Shown here: in pieces, positions 16,827 through 26,298 of the stretch | Numbering within the stretch: the stretch's first letter is position 1 | Layout of the letters: every line of letters begins with the position of its first letter | NCBI RefSeq assembly: GCF_000963865.1 | Contig: NZ_CP011071.1 | Coordinates: forward strand, 2,902,001 to 2,966,000 | Reading direction: 5' to 3' | Source: Flagellimonas lutaonensis | GTDB taxonomy: Bacteria; Bacteroidota; Bacteroidia; Flavobacteriales; Flavobacteriaceae | Length of the DNA: 64,000 nt | The notes under the pieces: model-generated | The model's database searches: none | What the model was told of the DNA's origin: nothing | The model's input: the letters and a program-made list of their open reading frames with translations, nothing else | Made by a program: the position numbers and the translations under genes

Positions 16827-17921
16827 ATGAAAGCCGGAATCGTAGGATTGCCCAACGTCGGAAAATCGACACTTTTCAATTGTCTGTCAAATGCGAAGGC
16901 ACAAAGTGCCAACTTTCCGTTCTGTACCATTGAACCCAACATCGGGGTGGTAAACGTGCCCGACCCACGATTGGAAAAACTGGAAGAGTTGGTAAACCCG
17001 CAGCGAGTAGTACCCGCCACGGTCGAAATTGTGGACATTGCAGGTCTGGTGAAAGGTGCAAGCAAGGGCGAAGGACTTGGCAACCAGTTTTTGGGGAACA
17101 TTCGAGAGACCGATGCCATTCTTCATGTGCTACGGTGTTTCGACAATGATAACGTGGTGCATGTCGATGGCTCAGTGGACCCCATACGGGATAAAGAAAC
17201 CATCGATATAGAACTTCAGTTGCGTGACCTTGAAAGCGTTGAAAAAAGGCTTGATAAAGTAAGCAGGGCCGCCAAGACCGGCAACAAAGAAGCACAAAAA
17301 GAAGCGGCCGTGCTCACCCAATTGAAAGAGGGATTGGAGTCAGGGGTTTCGGTCAGGGCCATATCGGTAGCTGATGATGACCGTACAGAGTTTGTCAAGC
17401 CATTGCAGTTGATTACCGACAAGCCCGTCATGTACGTCTGCAATGTGGATGAAGCGGCAGCCGTCGATGGCAACGAATATGTGAAAAAAGTAAAGCAGGC
17501 GGTGGCCGATGAAGATGCCGAGGTCATTTATCTGGCCGTGGGAACAGAAGCCGATATCACCGAACTGGAGACCTACGAAGAGCGACAAATGTTCTTGGAA
17601 GATCTAGGGCTATCAGAACCCGGTTCGGCCAAGCTCATACGCGGCGCATATAGGTTGTTGAACCTAGAGACCTATTTCACAGCTGGTGAAAAGGAGGTTC
17701 GTGCGTGGACAATCAAAAAAGGTTCAACTGCGCCCCAGGCAGCCGGGGTCATCCATACCGATTTTGAAAAGGGCTTTATCCGAGCCGAGGTCATTTCATT
17801 TGATGATTATGTGAAATATGGCAGCGAGGCCAAAGTGAAAGAGGCAGGCAAAATGCGGGTCGAGGGTAAAGATTATATCGTACAGGACGGCGATGTAATG
17901 CATTTTAGGTTCAATGTATAG
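16827..17921 (+). CDS. ychF: Ribosome-associated P-loop NTPase YchF
   Basis: A 364-residue member of the Obg/YchF (OLA1) family, an ATP-preferring P-loop NTPase that binds ribosomes. It opens with G1 GLPNVGKS (residues 6-13) and has the G3 DIAGLVKGASKGEGLGNQFL motif near residue 70. The NxxE form of G4 (CNVDE) marks adenine preference. A coiled-coil insertion (about 130-190) and a C-terminal TGS domain complete the usual layout. Length is standard. A TATATTTG box at 16722-16729 could supply its own promoter. Confidence 0.97.
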   Translation: MKAGIVGLPNVGKSTLFNCLSNAKAQSANFPFCTIEPNIGVVNVPDPRLEKLEELVNPQRVVPATVEIVDIAGLVKGASKGEGLGNQFLGNIRETDAILHVLRCFDNDNVVHVDGSVDPIRDKETIDIELQLRDLESVEKRLDKVSRAAKTGNKEAQKEAAVLTQLKEGLESGVSVRAISVADDDRTEFVKPLQLITDKPVMYVCNVDEAAAVDGNEYVKKVKQAVADEDAEVIYLAVGTEADITELETYEERQMFLEDLGLSEPGSAKLIRGAYRLLNLETYFTAGEKEVRAWTIKKGSTAPQAAGVIHTDFEKGFIRAEVISFDDYVKYGSEAKVKEAGKMRVEGKDYIVQDGDVMHFRFNV

Positions 17922-18195
17922 CCGAAACATGCCTCAAGTATGAAAATTCTGGGGTATGTCGCCAGATATCAAAAATGGCTTCTTTTTGGTATCGGCAAGA
18001 GCGACTATCAACAAAACCCCTATTTTTGTTGTTGATTACTTTCTTGTGGCTGCATTTTGATTTATGCACCTAAATTTTATATTAGCGAGAATGAAGCAAC
18101 CGCTTCGTTTTATTATCGATAGGTCTGGACCAAAAATGAAGGCAATTCATTAAAAAATGTAAGGTAGCCAAGGTAACTAGGCAACCGTTAATCCA

Positions 18196-20061
18196 ATGCC
18201 AGTGGCTGAAACACAATATACAGAAGAGAACATTCGATCCCTTGATTGGAAGGAGCACATTCGTATGCGCCCCGGCATGTATATCGGCAAACTGGGCGAT
18301 GGTTCTTCTGCCGATGACGGCATCTATATCCTTTTAAAGGAGGTCATTGACAACAGTATTGACGAATTCGTGATGGGTGCTGGCAAGACCATTGAGATTT
18401 CCATTAAGGACAATGCCGTGACCGTTCGCGATTATGGGCGGGGCATACCTTTGGGCAAAGTGGTCGATGTGGTCTCTAAAATGAACACGGGCGGCAAGTA
18501 CGATACCCGCGCCTTTAAAAAATCAGTTGGCTTGAACGGGGTAGGCACCAAGGCGGTAAACGCCCTTTCATCTTATTTCAAGGTAGAGTCTACCCGCGAC
18601 GGAAAGTCAAAGACAGCCGAATTCGAGACCGGAGAGTTGGTGAACGAAGAGTTGTTGGAAGAAACCTCACGACGAAAGGGTACCAAGGTCACCTTTGTGC
18701 CCGACGAGACCATCTTTAAGAAATTCAAATATAGAAGTGAGTACATCGAGCGAATGCTCAGAAACTATGTGTACCTCAATCCTGGCCTGACCATTCTCTT
18801 CAATGGGGAAAAATTCCATTCAGAGAACGGACTCAAAGATTTGTTGGAGGACAATACCAATGCCGAAGACATGCTGTACCCGGTCATCCATTTAAGGGGC
18901 GACGACATAGAAGTGGCCATGACCCACAGCAAAACGCAGTACAGTGAAGAGTACCACTCGTTTGTCAATGGCCAGAACACCACACAAGGGGGTACCCACC
19001 AAGCGGCGTTTCGAGAGGCGGTGGTGAAGACCATCCGTGATTTCTACGGAAAGAACTACGACGCCTCCGATATTCGTAAATCGATTATAGCGGCCATCTC
19101 CATAAAGGTAATGGAACCGGTTTTTGAAAGCCAGACCAAAACAAAGTTGGGGTCGACCGAAATGGGTGACGGGTTGCCCACCGTTCGAACCTACATCAAC
19201 GATTTTGTCGGCAGAAACCTCGACAATTACCTGCACAAGAACCCTGAGACCGCAGAAGCCCTGCAACGAAAGATCATGCAGGCCGAAAAAGAACGCAAAG
19301 AACTGTCGGGCATTCGAAAACTGGCCCGTGAACGTGCCAAAAAGGCCAGTCTGCACAACAAAAAATTACGGGACTGCCGTATTCACCTTGGCGACATGAA
19401 AAACGACCGGCGGTTAGAGACCACCTTGTTCATTACCGAGGGGGATTCTGCTTCTGGATCGATCACCAAATCGCGAGATGTCAACACCCAAGCGGTATTT
19501 AGTTTGCGTGGAAAACCTCTCAACTCGTACGGAATGTCTAAAAAGGTGGTTTACGAAAACGAGGAGTTCAACCTCTTACAGGCGGCCCTCAACATTGAGG
19601 AGTCTATGGAGAACCTTCGATACAACAATATTGTGATCGCCACTGATGCCGATGTCGATGGTATGCACATACGCCTGTTGCTGATCACTTTCTTTTTACA
19701 GTTTTTTCCTGAGTTGATCAAAGAAAACCATCTGTACATATTGCAAACACCACTGTTTCGGGTGCGGAACAAGAAAGAGACCATTTATTGCTATAGTGAA
19801 GAAGAGAAGAGGCAGGCAATGGAAAAGCTCTCAGGAAAACCAGAGATTACCAGGTTCAAAGGTCTGGGTGAAATTTCACCGGATGAGTTCAAACATTTTA
19901 TCGGTGACGACATCAGGCTAGAGCCTGTGATGCTCGACAAGAACATGAGCATAGACAATCTGTTGAAGTTTTATATGGGAAAAAATACCCCAGATAGGCA
20001 AGAATTTATCATCGAAAACCTTAAAATAGAACTTGATTTGATAGAAGAAAACCAATTGTAA
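18196..20061 (+). CDS. parE: Topoisomerase IV subunit B (ParE)
   Basis: A 621-residue GyrB/ParE-type ATPase subunit. GHKL ATPase motifs are [12 protein letters not shown] (about residues 47-57), DYGRGIPLG (79-87) and [14 protein letters not shown] (112-125). The TOPRIM domain has ITEGDSASG (E415) and DADVDG (D484, D486, D488) for metal. It ends after [10 protein letters not shown] and the QEFI tail. The length lacks the gyrase-specific insertion of some GyrB proteins, and its partner subunit A lies 22 nt downstream; both favour topoisomerase IV. A second gyrB elsewhere in the genome is expected. The 274-bp upstream gap holds a TATTTTTG at 18021-18028 without a clear -33 element. Confidence 0.93.
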   Translation: MPVAETQYTEENIRSLDWKEHIRMRPGMYIGKLGDGSSADDGIYILLKEVIDNSIDEFVMGAGKTIEISIKDNAVTVRDYGRGIPLGKVVDVVSKMNTGGKYDTRAFKKSVGLNGVGTKAVNALSSYFKVESTRDGKSKTAEFETGELVNEELLEETSRRKGTKVTFVPDETIFKKFKYRSEYIERMLRNYVYLNPGLTILFNGEKFHSENGLKDLLEDNTNAEDMLYPVIHLRGDDIEVAMTHSKTQYSEEYHSFVNGQNTTQGGTHQAAFREAVVKTIRDFYGKNYDASDIRKSIIAAISIKVMEPVFESQTKTKLGSTEMGDGLPTVRTYINDFVGRNLDNYLHKNPETAEALQRKIMQAEKERKELSGIRKLARERAKKASLHNKKLRDCRIHLGDMKNDRRLETTLFITEGDSASGSITKSRDVNTQAVFSLRGKPLNSYGMSKKVVYENEEFNLLQAALNIEESMENLRYNNIVIATDADVDGMHIRLLLITFFLQFFPELIKENHLYILQTPLFRVRNKKETIYCYSEEEKRQAMEKLSGKPEITRFKGLGEISPDEFKHFIGDDIRLEPVMLDKNMSIDNLLKFYMGKNTPDRQEFIIENLKIELDLIEENQL

Positions 20062-20083
20062 AACAATTAGTTGATATTTCTGA

Positions 20084-22711
20084 ATGGAAGAAAATGGTGA
20101 ATTGAACGGCGAGCCTCAGGGATTTCAAGATGAAAACCAAGAAACCTTGACGAAAGTCACGGGCATGTACAAGGATTGGTTTTTAGACTATGCCTCATAC
20201 GTTATTCTAGAGCGGGCGGTACCGGCCATTGAAGATGGTTTCAAGCCCGTGCAGCGACGTATCATGCATGCTTTGAAAGAACTCGATGATGGTCGTTACA
20301 ACAAGGTTGCCAACGTGGTGGGGCATACCATGCAATACCACCCCCATGGTGATGCCAGTATTGCCGATGCCATGGTACAGTTGGGCCAGAAAGAGCTGCT
20401 GATAGATACCCAGGGCAACTGGGGCAACATATTGACCGGTGATAGTGCCGCCGCTTCGCGGTACATCGAGGCGCGCCTGTCAAAGTTTGCCCTTGAAGTG
20501 GTGTACAGCCCCAAGATTACCGAGTGGCAGCTCTCGTACGATGGCCGCAAAAAAGAGCCTGTTAACCTTCCCGTTAAGTTTCCATTGTTGTTGGCGCAAG
20601 GGGCCGAGGGTATTGCCGTGGGGCTCTCCACCAAAATATTGCCGCATAATTTCAATGAGCTAATTGACGCCTCGATCAAGCACTTAAAGGGACAACGCTT
20701 CAAACTGGTTCCTGATTTTCCAACTGCGGGCATCATCGATGTTACCAATTACAACGATGGTATGCGTGGCGGCAAGGTTCGGGTACGTGCAAAGATTTCC
20801 CAAAAAGACAAAAACACTTTGGTCATCACCGAAATACCCTATGGCACCAACACTTCCTCTTTGATCGATTCCATTTTAAAGGCCAACGAAAAGGGCAAGA
20901 TAAAGATCAAGCGAATTGAGGACAACACGGCGGCCGAAGTAGAGATTTTGATACATTTGCCAAGTGGCATATCGCCCGATAAGACCATTGATGCCCTGTA
21001 TGCCTTTACTGCCTGTGAAACCTCTATTTCACCGTTGGCGTGTGTCATTGAGAACAACAAGCCGTTGTTTTTAGGGGTCAAGGAAATGCTTGAGCGCTCG
21101 ACCGACAAGACCGTCGATCTGCTCAAAAAAGAACTGGAAATCCAACTTTCTGAGCTTGAGGAGCAGTGGCATTTCGCATCGTTGGAGCGTATCTTCATCG
21201 AAAACCGTATTTACCGCGATATTGAAGAAGAAGAAACGTGGGAGGGTGTCATCGCCGCCATAGACAAGGGCTTGAAACCGCACATCAAATTATTAAAGCG
21301 ACCGGTAACCGAGGAAGACATTACCAGACTGACCGAAATAAGGATCAAACGAATTTCAAAGTTTGATTTGGATAAGGCCCAGCAACATATTGACAGCCTT
21401 GATGAAAAGATTGCACAGACCAAGCACCATTTAGAGCACCTTACCGAATTTGCCATAGACTACTTCAAAGAGCTGAAGAAGAAATATGGTGCGGGGCGCG
21501 AGCGTAAATCTGAAATCCGCATTTTTGATGACATTGAGGCCACCAAGGTGGTGATCCGCAACACAAAACTTTACGTAAACCGCGAAGAGGGATTTGTGGG
21601 CACCTCAATGCGCCGCGATGAGTATGTGACCGACTGTAGCGATATTGACGATATCATAGTCTTCACCAAGAAAGGTGAGATGATGGTCACCAAGGTCGAC
21701 AGTAAGACCTTTGTGGGCAAGAACATTATACATGTGGCGGTCTTCAAGAAAAAAGACAAGCGTACCACCTACAACATGATCTATAAAGATGGTAGGGGCG
21801 GCCCAAGCTATATCAAGCGTTTTAACGTAACAAGCGTGACCCGTGACAAGCTGTACGATCTTACCAACGGCAAGAGCAATTCGGAGGTGCTGTATTTTTC
21901 GGCCAACCCGAATGGTGAGGCTGAAGTGGTTACGGTGCACCTGCGCCAAACGGGAAGCATTAAAAAGCTAAAATGGGATTTGGATTTTGCCGATGTGCTG
22001 ATCAAGGGGCGCAATGCCAAAGGAAACTTGGTCACCAAATATGCAGTGAAGCGCATTGAACTCAAAGAAAAGGGGCTCTCGACCCTCAAGCCACGAAAAA
22101 TATGGTTTGATGAGACCGTTCAACGCCTGAATGTTGATGAAAGGGGCGAACTGTTGGGCGAATTTACCAGTTCTGACAGATTGCTGCTGATCAACCAGAA
22201 AGGGGTGGTCAAAACAGTGATTCCCGAGCTTACCTTGCGTTTTGACGATGATTTGGTGGTATTGGAAAAGTGGGATCCCAAAAAACCGCTCACCGCCATT
22301 TATTGGGAAGGTGAGAAAGAGTTATTCTATGTGAAAAGGTTTATGATCGAGAATCCAGATAAGGAAGAAATCATCATTACCGACCACCCTAAATCATATT
22401 TGGAAAAGGTGTTCACCGATTACCGTCCGCGTGCAGAGGTGGTCTTCACAAAGAAACGGGGCGAGGAGCGCAAGGAGCCTTGGGAGGTTGACCTCGAATC
22501 GTTTATAGCCGTCAAGGGCATCACCGCCATGGGCAATCAATTGACCAAAGAAAAAGTGCTCGAGATCAACGAGATGGAGCCGTTGCCCTACAAACCGCCC
22601 GAACCGCAAAAAGCGGAAGACATTGAGGTGGTCGATGAAGAAAACGTGTCACCTAACATAACCACTGAGCAGAAGAAAAAGGAAGACGGCGAACAGCCTA
22701 CCCTTTTCTAG
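20084..22711 (+). CDS. parC: Topoisomerase IV subunit A (ParC)
   Basis: An 875-residue type IIA topoisomerase A subunit. The breakage-reunion domain has RAVPAIEDGFKPVQRRIMHAL, NVVGHTMQYHPHGDASI and the catalytic Tyr127 in SRYIEAR. A coiled-coil tower and a divergent C-terminal DNA-wrapping region follow. I see no GyrA box, which, with the parE neighbour, supports ParC. The last 50 residues are Glu/Lys-rich and probably disordered. It starts 22 nt after parE and is translated from the same mRNA. The downstream 162-bp gap to the convergent TerC gene has no recognisable terminator. Confidence 0.93.
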   Translation: MEENGELNGEPQGFQDENQETLTKVTGMYKDWFLDYASYVILERAVPAIEDGFKPVQRRIMHALKELDDGRYNKVANVVGHTMQYHPHGDASIADAMVQLGQKELLIDTQGNWGNILTGDSAAASRYIEARLSKFALEVVYSPKITEWQLSYDGRKKEPVNLPVKFPLLLAQGAEGIAVGLSTKILPHNFNELIDASIKHLKGQRFKLVPDFPTAGIIDVTNYNDGMRGGKVRVRAKISQKDKNTLVITEIPYGTNTSSLIDSILKANEKGKIKIKRIEDNTAAEVEILIHLPSGISPDKTIDALYAFTACETSISPLACVIENNKPLFLGVKEMLERSTDKTVDLLKKELEIQLSELEEQWHFASLERIFIENRIYRDIEEEETWEGVIAAIDKGLKPHIKLLKRPVTEEDITRLTEIRIKRISKFDLDKAQQHIDSLDEKIAQTKHHLEHLTEFAIDYFKELKKKYGAGRERKSEIRIFDDIEATKVVIRNTKLYVNREEGFVGTSMRRDEYVTDCSDIDDIIVFTKKGEMMVTKVDSKTFVGKNIIHVAVFKKKDKRTTYNMIYKDGRGGPSYIKRFNVTSVTRDKLYDLTNGKSNSEVLYFSANPNGEAEVVTVHLRQTGSIKKLKWDLDFADVLIKGRNAKGNLVTKYAVKRIELKEKGLSTLKPRKIWFDETVQRLNVDERGELLGEFTSSDRLLLINQKGVVKTVIPELTLRFDDDLVVLEKWDPKKPLTAIYWEGEKELFYVKRFMIENPDKEEIIITDHPKSYLEKVFTDYRPRAEVVFTKKRGEERKEPWEVDLESFIAVKGITAMGNQLTKEKVLEINEMEPLPYKPPEPQKAEDIEVVDEENVSPNITTEQKKKEDGEQPTLF

Positions 22712-22873
22712 GAGCTGGGTACAAGGGCACATCCAAATAGGTTGGTTTGGTATATGATGGCAACCTCCTTCAGGGTCAGGAGCCGTTAAAATTCAGCGAC
22801 TTCAAGACTACTCGACAAGGAACGATGGCCAGCCAGCTTCCGGTTTTAGCATTTGTGGAGGGTTGATGGCAAC

Positions 22874-23680
22874 CTATTCATGTTTTTCTACCAATTCTTG
22901 TTTTTTGCGAAGCTTCATGTTCAAGAACTCCACCAACAGGGAGAAGGCAATCGCGAAATAGAGATACCCTTTGGGTATGGCACCGATTTCTTGACCGAAC
23001 ACCTTGGCATGGCCCAAGTGAGCCGCCTCTGCAATCAGCATAAATCCTATCAAAATCAAAAAAGACAGCGCTAAGAGCTGCATTGACGGGTGTTTGTTGA
23101 TAAAGACCCTGATACCGTTGGCAAATACCATCATGATCACAATTGAGATCACCACGGCTATGACCATTAATACCAATGCATCTTGCGGTTTGTTGCCGAT
23201 ACCGTTGGTCATGCCCACTGCAGTCAATATCGAATCGATGGAAAAGATAAAATCGATGATGATAATCTGTACGATGGCTTTTGAAAGGGTGGTAATTTTT
23301 TTGGCCTTCAGGGCATCTTCGTCATGCTCTGGCAGTTCTACCTTTTCATGTATTTCAGAGGTACTCTTGTAGATCAAGAACAGCCCCCCAAGAAACAGGA
23401 TAACGGCCTGCCAGCTAACGCCCACATACAACCAAGAAGTGTTGATGTAGTAAAACGGATTGCTGAGACCGATCAGAAAAGAAACCGCGAACAAGAGAAT
23501 GATTCGCTGCACCATGGCCAGCAACAGTCCGATATTGGTGGCCTTTCGCTGCTGTCTTTGGGGCAGTTTGTTGGCTGCGATGGAAATGAAAACGATGTTG
23601 TCGATGCCTAGCACTATCTCTAAAAAAGTCAGAGTCAGCAGTGCGACCCAAGCATCCGGACTAGCAAGAATTTCAAACAT
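22874..23680 (-). CDS. TerC-family membrane protein
   Basis: A 268-residue integral membrane protein of the TerC/Alx/YkoY type. Visible are the acidic intramembrane motifs FLEIVLGIDNIVFISI (about residues 18-33) and IDFIFSIDSILTAVGM in the second half, which are the inverted-repeat ion-binding motifs of this family, and about seven helices. TerC relatives are linked to manganese or other cation export and co-translocational metallation; which cation applies here cannot be read from sequence. It starts 2 nt after the small lipoprotein stop, so it belongs to the XRE-lipoprotein-TerC unit. Confidence 0.92.
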   Translation of the reverse strand: MFEILASPDAWVALLTLTFLEIVLGIDNIVFISIAANKLPQRQQRKATNIGLLLAMVQRIILLFAVSFLIGLSNPFYYINTSWLYVGVSWQAVILFLGGLFLIYKSTSEIHEKVELPEHDEDALKAKKITTLSKAIVQIIIIDFIFSIDSILTAVGMTNGIGNKPQDALVLMVIAVVISIVIMMVFANGIRVFINKHPSMQLLALSFLILIGFMLIAEAAHLGHAKVFGQEIGAIPKGYLYFAIAFSLLVEFLNMKLRKKQELVEKHE

Positions 23681-23682
23681 GG

Positions 23683-24060
23683 TCAGTGTATTTTAAGGGC
23701 TTTGCCCCTGAACTTTTGTTTTTCGCCAATGGCATTGTACTCAAATGTATAAGAACTATCTGAGGTTGTCAATATTTTGATGTGAATTGATTTCTCTTCC
23801 AACCGATTTTTCGGGTTCAATTTCTTCAACACATATTCGCAATCGTTTATCCACCGAATCGATGAAGTATCTTTAACGCCTTCAAATTCTTCGATTTCTA
23901 TATTTTCAGACCGCGTAAAAATGGTGGTCTTTTCCGCTCCATCGACCAGGGCGGTAAAGCTGAAGGTGCCCTTTCTGAACGCTTTGCAATTTCTTTCAGG
24001 CGGGGGTTGGCAAGACCCTAAGAGCACTATTGCCACAACTAGGAATAAATGTCGCATCAT
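23683..24060 (-). CDS. Small lipoprotein next to topoisomerase genes
   Basis: A roughly 125-residue lipoprotein (ATG ATG at 24060/24057; an upstream in-frame ATG at 24078 would add a non-signal leader). The signal peptide ends in the lipobox LLGSCQ. The mature part has CKAFRKGTFSF, IEEFEG, IRWINDCEYVLKKLNP and a C-terminal KFRGKALKIH segment, with two cysteines that could pair. As I recall, orthologues in flavobacterial databases are often named 'DNA topoisomerase IV' because they sit near parC. Nothing in this sequence supports that name. The function is unknown. Confidence 0.82.
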   Translation of the reverse strand: MMRHLFLVVAIVLLGSCQPPPERNCKAFRKGTFSFTALVDGAEKTTIFTRSENIEIEEFEGVKDTSSIRWINDCEYVLKKLNPKNRLEEKSIHIKILTTSDSSYTFEYNAIGEKQKFRGKALKIH

Positions 24061-24104
24061 GCTGCAAAATAAAGACATTCTGTTCTTTCGAAGATGCGCA
24101 ATCC

Positions 24105-24470
24105 CTATTTTTTTGGCTCGAAATCCTCAAAGGTGCCGTCTTCGTAGAAAACGACGATACGGATGGGTTTTTTGCCCTCGGAGATGGATATTTTTTTTGG
24201 GGGAAGAGGGGAAGCCTCAATGTTGTCTTCATCCCCACCATTTTTGGATTGCCCCGGAAAACTGCCCTTGCCGTTCAGTAGCCAATAGATGTTTACCTCG
24301 GGAAAGGTTTTGATGACCTTCATCACAAAATCAAGGCTTGGTCGGTTCCTTCCATTCAACAAATGCGAAATGCTCGAACGCTGCATCCCGATCCGGTCGG
24401 CAAAGAGGGAAGGGGACAGCTCGTAATGATCGATAAGGGTCTTAAGGCGTTCGACAAAATCGTTGTTCAC
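24105..24470 (-). CDS. XRE-family DNA-binding regulator
   Basis: A helix-turn-helix protein of 121 residues when started at the GTG at 24470. The frame extends to a TTG at 24494, but that codon lies inside a TATTTTTG promoter box, so 24470 is preferred and gives the usual NNDFVERL start. The XRE HTH spans about residues 5-62 with ELSPSLFADRIGMQRSSISH and LLNGRNRPSLDFV. A Lys/Pro-rich tail with IRIVVFYEDGTFEDFEPKK follows. It is likely autoregulated through dyads in the AT-rich upstream region. It lies 44 nt upstream of the small lipoprotein and TerC genes, which it may control. Confidence 0.85.
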   Translation of the reverse strand: MNNDFVERLKTLIDHYELSPSLFADRIGMQRSSISHLLNGRNRPSLDFVMKVIKTFPEVNIYWLLNGKGSFPGQSKNGGDEDNIEASPLPPKKISISEGKKPIRIVVFYEDGTFEDFEPKK

Positions 24471-24491
24471 AACAGTAAATTGTTTGCTGTA

Positions 24492-24499
24492 CAAAAATA
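24492..24499 (-). promoter_or_regulatory. Candidate -7 box of the XRE regulator gene
   Basis: TATTTTTG on the minus strand matches TAnnTTTG. It overlaps the TTG codon at 24494, placing transcription start near 24485 and leaving about 15 nt before the GTG at 24470. It decides the start codon. Confidence 0.5.
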
Positions 24500-24870
24500 C
24501 ATATATTCTTCCTTAAAATGGAACAAAACAGTGTTAATTGGAGGAAAATATATTGTACTAAAAGTTTAAATTATATACTATAATAAATTGATATATAATT
24601 TTATATATATAAATAATAGAAAATCGTAAATAACGATTTACATTTGTGACCAAATATATAATTTACTGTAGAAAAAAGGGAACTTTTTTGTTTACAGGTG
24701 TAAATTTAGGGTTATTGCAACGCATATCGATTTCATTTTTGTCCGTCACCGGACCAAAACAGGGGCAGCTCATATTATTTCTTGATCATTGGTTGTGTTA
24801 TCTTTAAAAAAAATGCCTTTTCATTGAGTTTAATTTCTTAATTGATTATTTTCGTTGAAAATTCTGTTGT
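24500..24870. promoter_or_regulatory. AT-rich divergent regulatory region with overlapping dyads
   Basis: No gene is seen in these 371 bp between the XRE and Lrp genes. The segment 24530-24665 is extremely AT-rich, with runs of TA steps. It contains several dyads: AAATCGT-5-ACGATTT (24621-24639), overlapping GTAAAT-4-ATTTAC (24626-24641), and ATTTG-4-CAAAT (24642-24655). These are plausible operators for the XRE or the Lrp regulator, or a flexible region needed for promoter wrapping. No clear promoter for the Lrp gene was found. Confidence 0.45.
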
Positions 24871-25350
24871 ATGGGCAAGGTTAAATTGGATGAAATAGAT
24901 CATCAAATTCTGGATATGTTGATCGACAACACCAGAACACCGTTTACCGATATCGCAAAGAAGTTGTTGATATCTGCTGGCACGGTGCATGTACGTGTTA
25001 AAAAAATGGAGGAAGCCGGAATTATAAAAGGTTCTTCTTTGACCCTTGACTATGTAAAGCTGGGGTATTCGTTTATTGCCTATGTCGGTATTTTTCTTGA
25101 AAAGACCCACCAGACCAAATTTGTGCTCGAGCGCCTGACCCAGATACCTTATGTAACGGTGGCGCACATTACTACGGGCAAATTCAATATTTTCTGTAAA
25201 ATCAGGGCGCGCGATACCACGCATGCCAAAAATATCATCTTCAAGATTGATGATATTGAGGGGATCAGTCGAACCGAGACCATGATTTCCCTTGAAGAAA
25301 GCATCAACGACAAAAAGCGTTTGATGCACACCATCTTCAATGAGATTTAG
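24871..25350 (+). CDS. Lrp/AsnC-family regulator
   Basis: A 159-residue regulator with the standard two-domain layout. An N-terminal winged HTH (about residues 5-55) begins LDEIDHQILDMLIDNTRTPFTDIAKK and has the recognition helix SAGTVHVRVKKMEEAGII. A RAM/AsnC ligand domain follows, with the G-x-(YF) edge and TGKFNIFCKI strands. It probably senses an amino acid; the ligand is unknown. Length is typical. It precedes the DinB gene by 8 nt and is divergent from the XRE unit across the AT-rich region. Confidence 0.94.
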   Translation: MGKVKLDEIDHQILDMLIDNTRTPFTDIAKKLLISAGTVHVRVKKMEEAGIIKGSSLTLDYVKLGYSFIAYVGIFLEKTHQTKFVLERLTQIPYVTVAHITTGKFNIFCKIRARDTTHAKNIIFKIDDIEGISRTETMISLEESINDKKRLMHTIFNEI

Positions 25351-25358
25351 TTCAGATC

Positions 25359-25877
25359 ATGGTGTTGCCAAATAATTTGAAGGCCGATGAATACCATCCC
25401 TTTTATGGTACCTATGTGAAGTTGGTTCAGAACGCGCCTTTGAATGATACCCTTGGCCAGGGTAAAAAACGGTTTGTTGATTTTCTACAGGCCATTCCCA
25501 TAGAAAAATACCCATATCGATATGCCGAAAACAAATGGTCGGTAGCCGAATTGGTCCTTCATATCATTGATGCCGAAAGGGTATTTCAATATCGTGCCCT
25601 CCGTTTTGCACGGAACGACGCGACTCCCTTGCAGGGATTCGATCAGGATTGCTATGTGCCGGAGTCAAATGCCGGGAAGCGGACCAAAGACTCGATTATT
25701 TGGGAATATGAAACGGTGCGAAATGCTACGATTTCGTTGTTTGGTTCTTTTGAACCCGAAGCCTTGTTGAGAAAGGGCTTGGCCAGTGGTTCGCCCATGA
25801 GTGTCAGGGCCTTGGGATTTGTTATTTGTGGGCATCAGATGCACCACCAGAAGATATTGGAAGAAAGGTATTTGTAA
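25359..25877 (+). CDS. DinB-superfamily protein
   Basis: A 172-residue four-helix DinB/YfiT-type protein. The metal-binding histidine pattern is visible as VAELVLHIIDAERVFQYRALRFARND (about residues 66-91) and CGHQMHHQKILEERYL at the C-terminus. Proteins of this superfamily include thiol S-transferases and damage-induced proteins; the reaction here is not known. It starts 8 nt after the Lrp gene and so is probably co-transcribed with it. Confidence 0.9.
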   Translation: MVLPNNLKADEYHPFYGTYVKLVQNAPLNDTLGQGKKRFVDFLQAIPIEKYPYRYAENKWSVAELVLHIIDAERVFQYRALRFARNDATPLQGFDQDCYVPESNAGKRTKDSIIWEYETVRNATISLFGSFEPEALLRKGLASGSPMSVRALGFVICGHQMHHQKILEERYL

Positions 25878-25898
25878 TCGCCTGAAGAAAGTACCGAT

Positions 25899-26204
25899 CT
25901 ACACTTCAGGCTCCAAGCCTTTTTCTGTCTCTAGTTCACTGTTTGAAATGGGTTCTGATTCTTGGTTTCCCAATTCCTTTTCAATGGTTTCCTCAAAGTT
26001 CGATATAAAGTTTGCAAGGCTTTTGCTGATTTTTACCAAGTAAATGGTATCGTTGGTCTTGACCTCTACCGCCTCAATAATTTCACCATTCGGCTTTTTT
26101 AGAACGATCAAGTCTTCGTCCCCATATCCGTGGGGGTAAAGTTCAATTAAAAGCGAAGCGACATCGTGGGGCAATTTCCTGTAATCGATAAGTATGCGAT
26201 TCAT
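25899..26204 (-). CDS. Conserved hypothetical protein (101 residues)
   Basis: A small soluble protein starting MNRILIDYRKLPHDVASLL, then a two- or three-strand segment DLIVLKKPNGEIIEAVEVKTNDTIYLVKIS, a short helix ISNFEETIEKE and an acidic, probably disordered tail of about 25 residues. It has no signal peptide or cysteines. I do not recognise a named family. It lies 94 nt downstream of aroB on the same strand and converges on the DinB gene. Confidence 0.75.
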   Translation of the reverse strand: MNRILIDYRKLPHDVASLLIELYPHGYGDEDLIVLKKPNGEIIEAVEVKTNDTIYLVKISKSLANFISNFEETIEKELGNQESEPISNSELETEKGLEPEV

Positions 26205-26298
26205 AGTAGTTTGGTTTTGTGGTTATTACACCTAAGCTATGAATTTTTGCAACCCAGCGATCCAAAGAGTTGTCAAATAAACAAAAAAGTATATGTAG

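Noticed and set aside
22736-22878. Short inverted repeat AATAGGTTG / CAACCTATT and direct repeat GATGGCAACCT between parC and TerC genes.
   Set aside because: The arms are 9-11 bp, over 100 bp apart, one arm enters the TerC coding end, and no element structure or second copy was seen. Chance is a fair explanation.
24530-24665. AT-rich region as a replication origin or CRISPR leader.
   Set aside because: No DnaA-box cluster, no repeat-spacer pattern and no dnaA or cas gene nearby; divergent regulator promoters explain it better.
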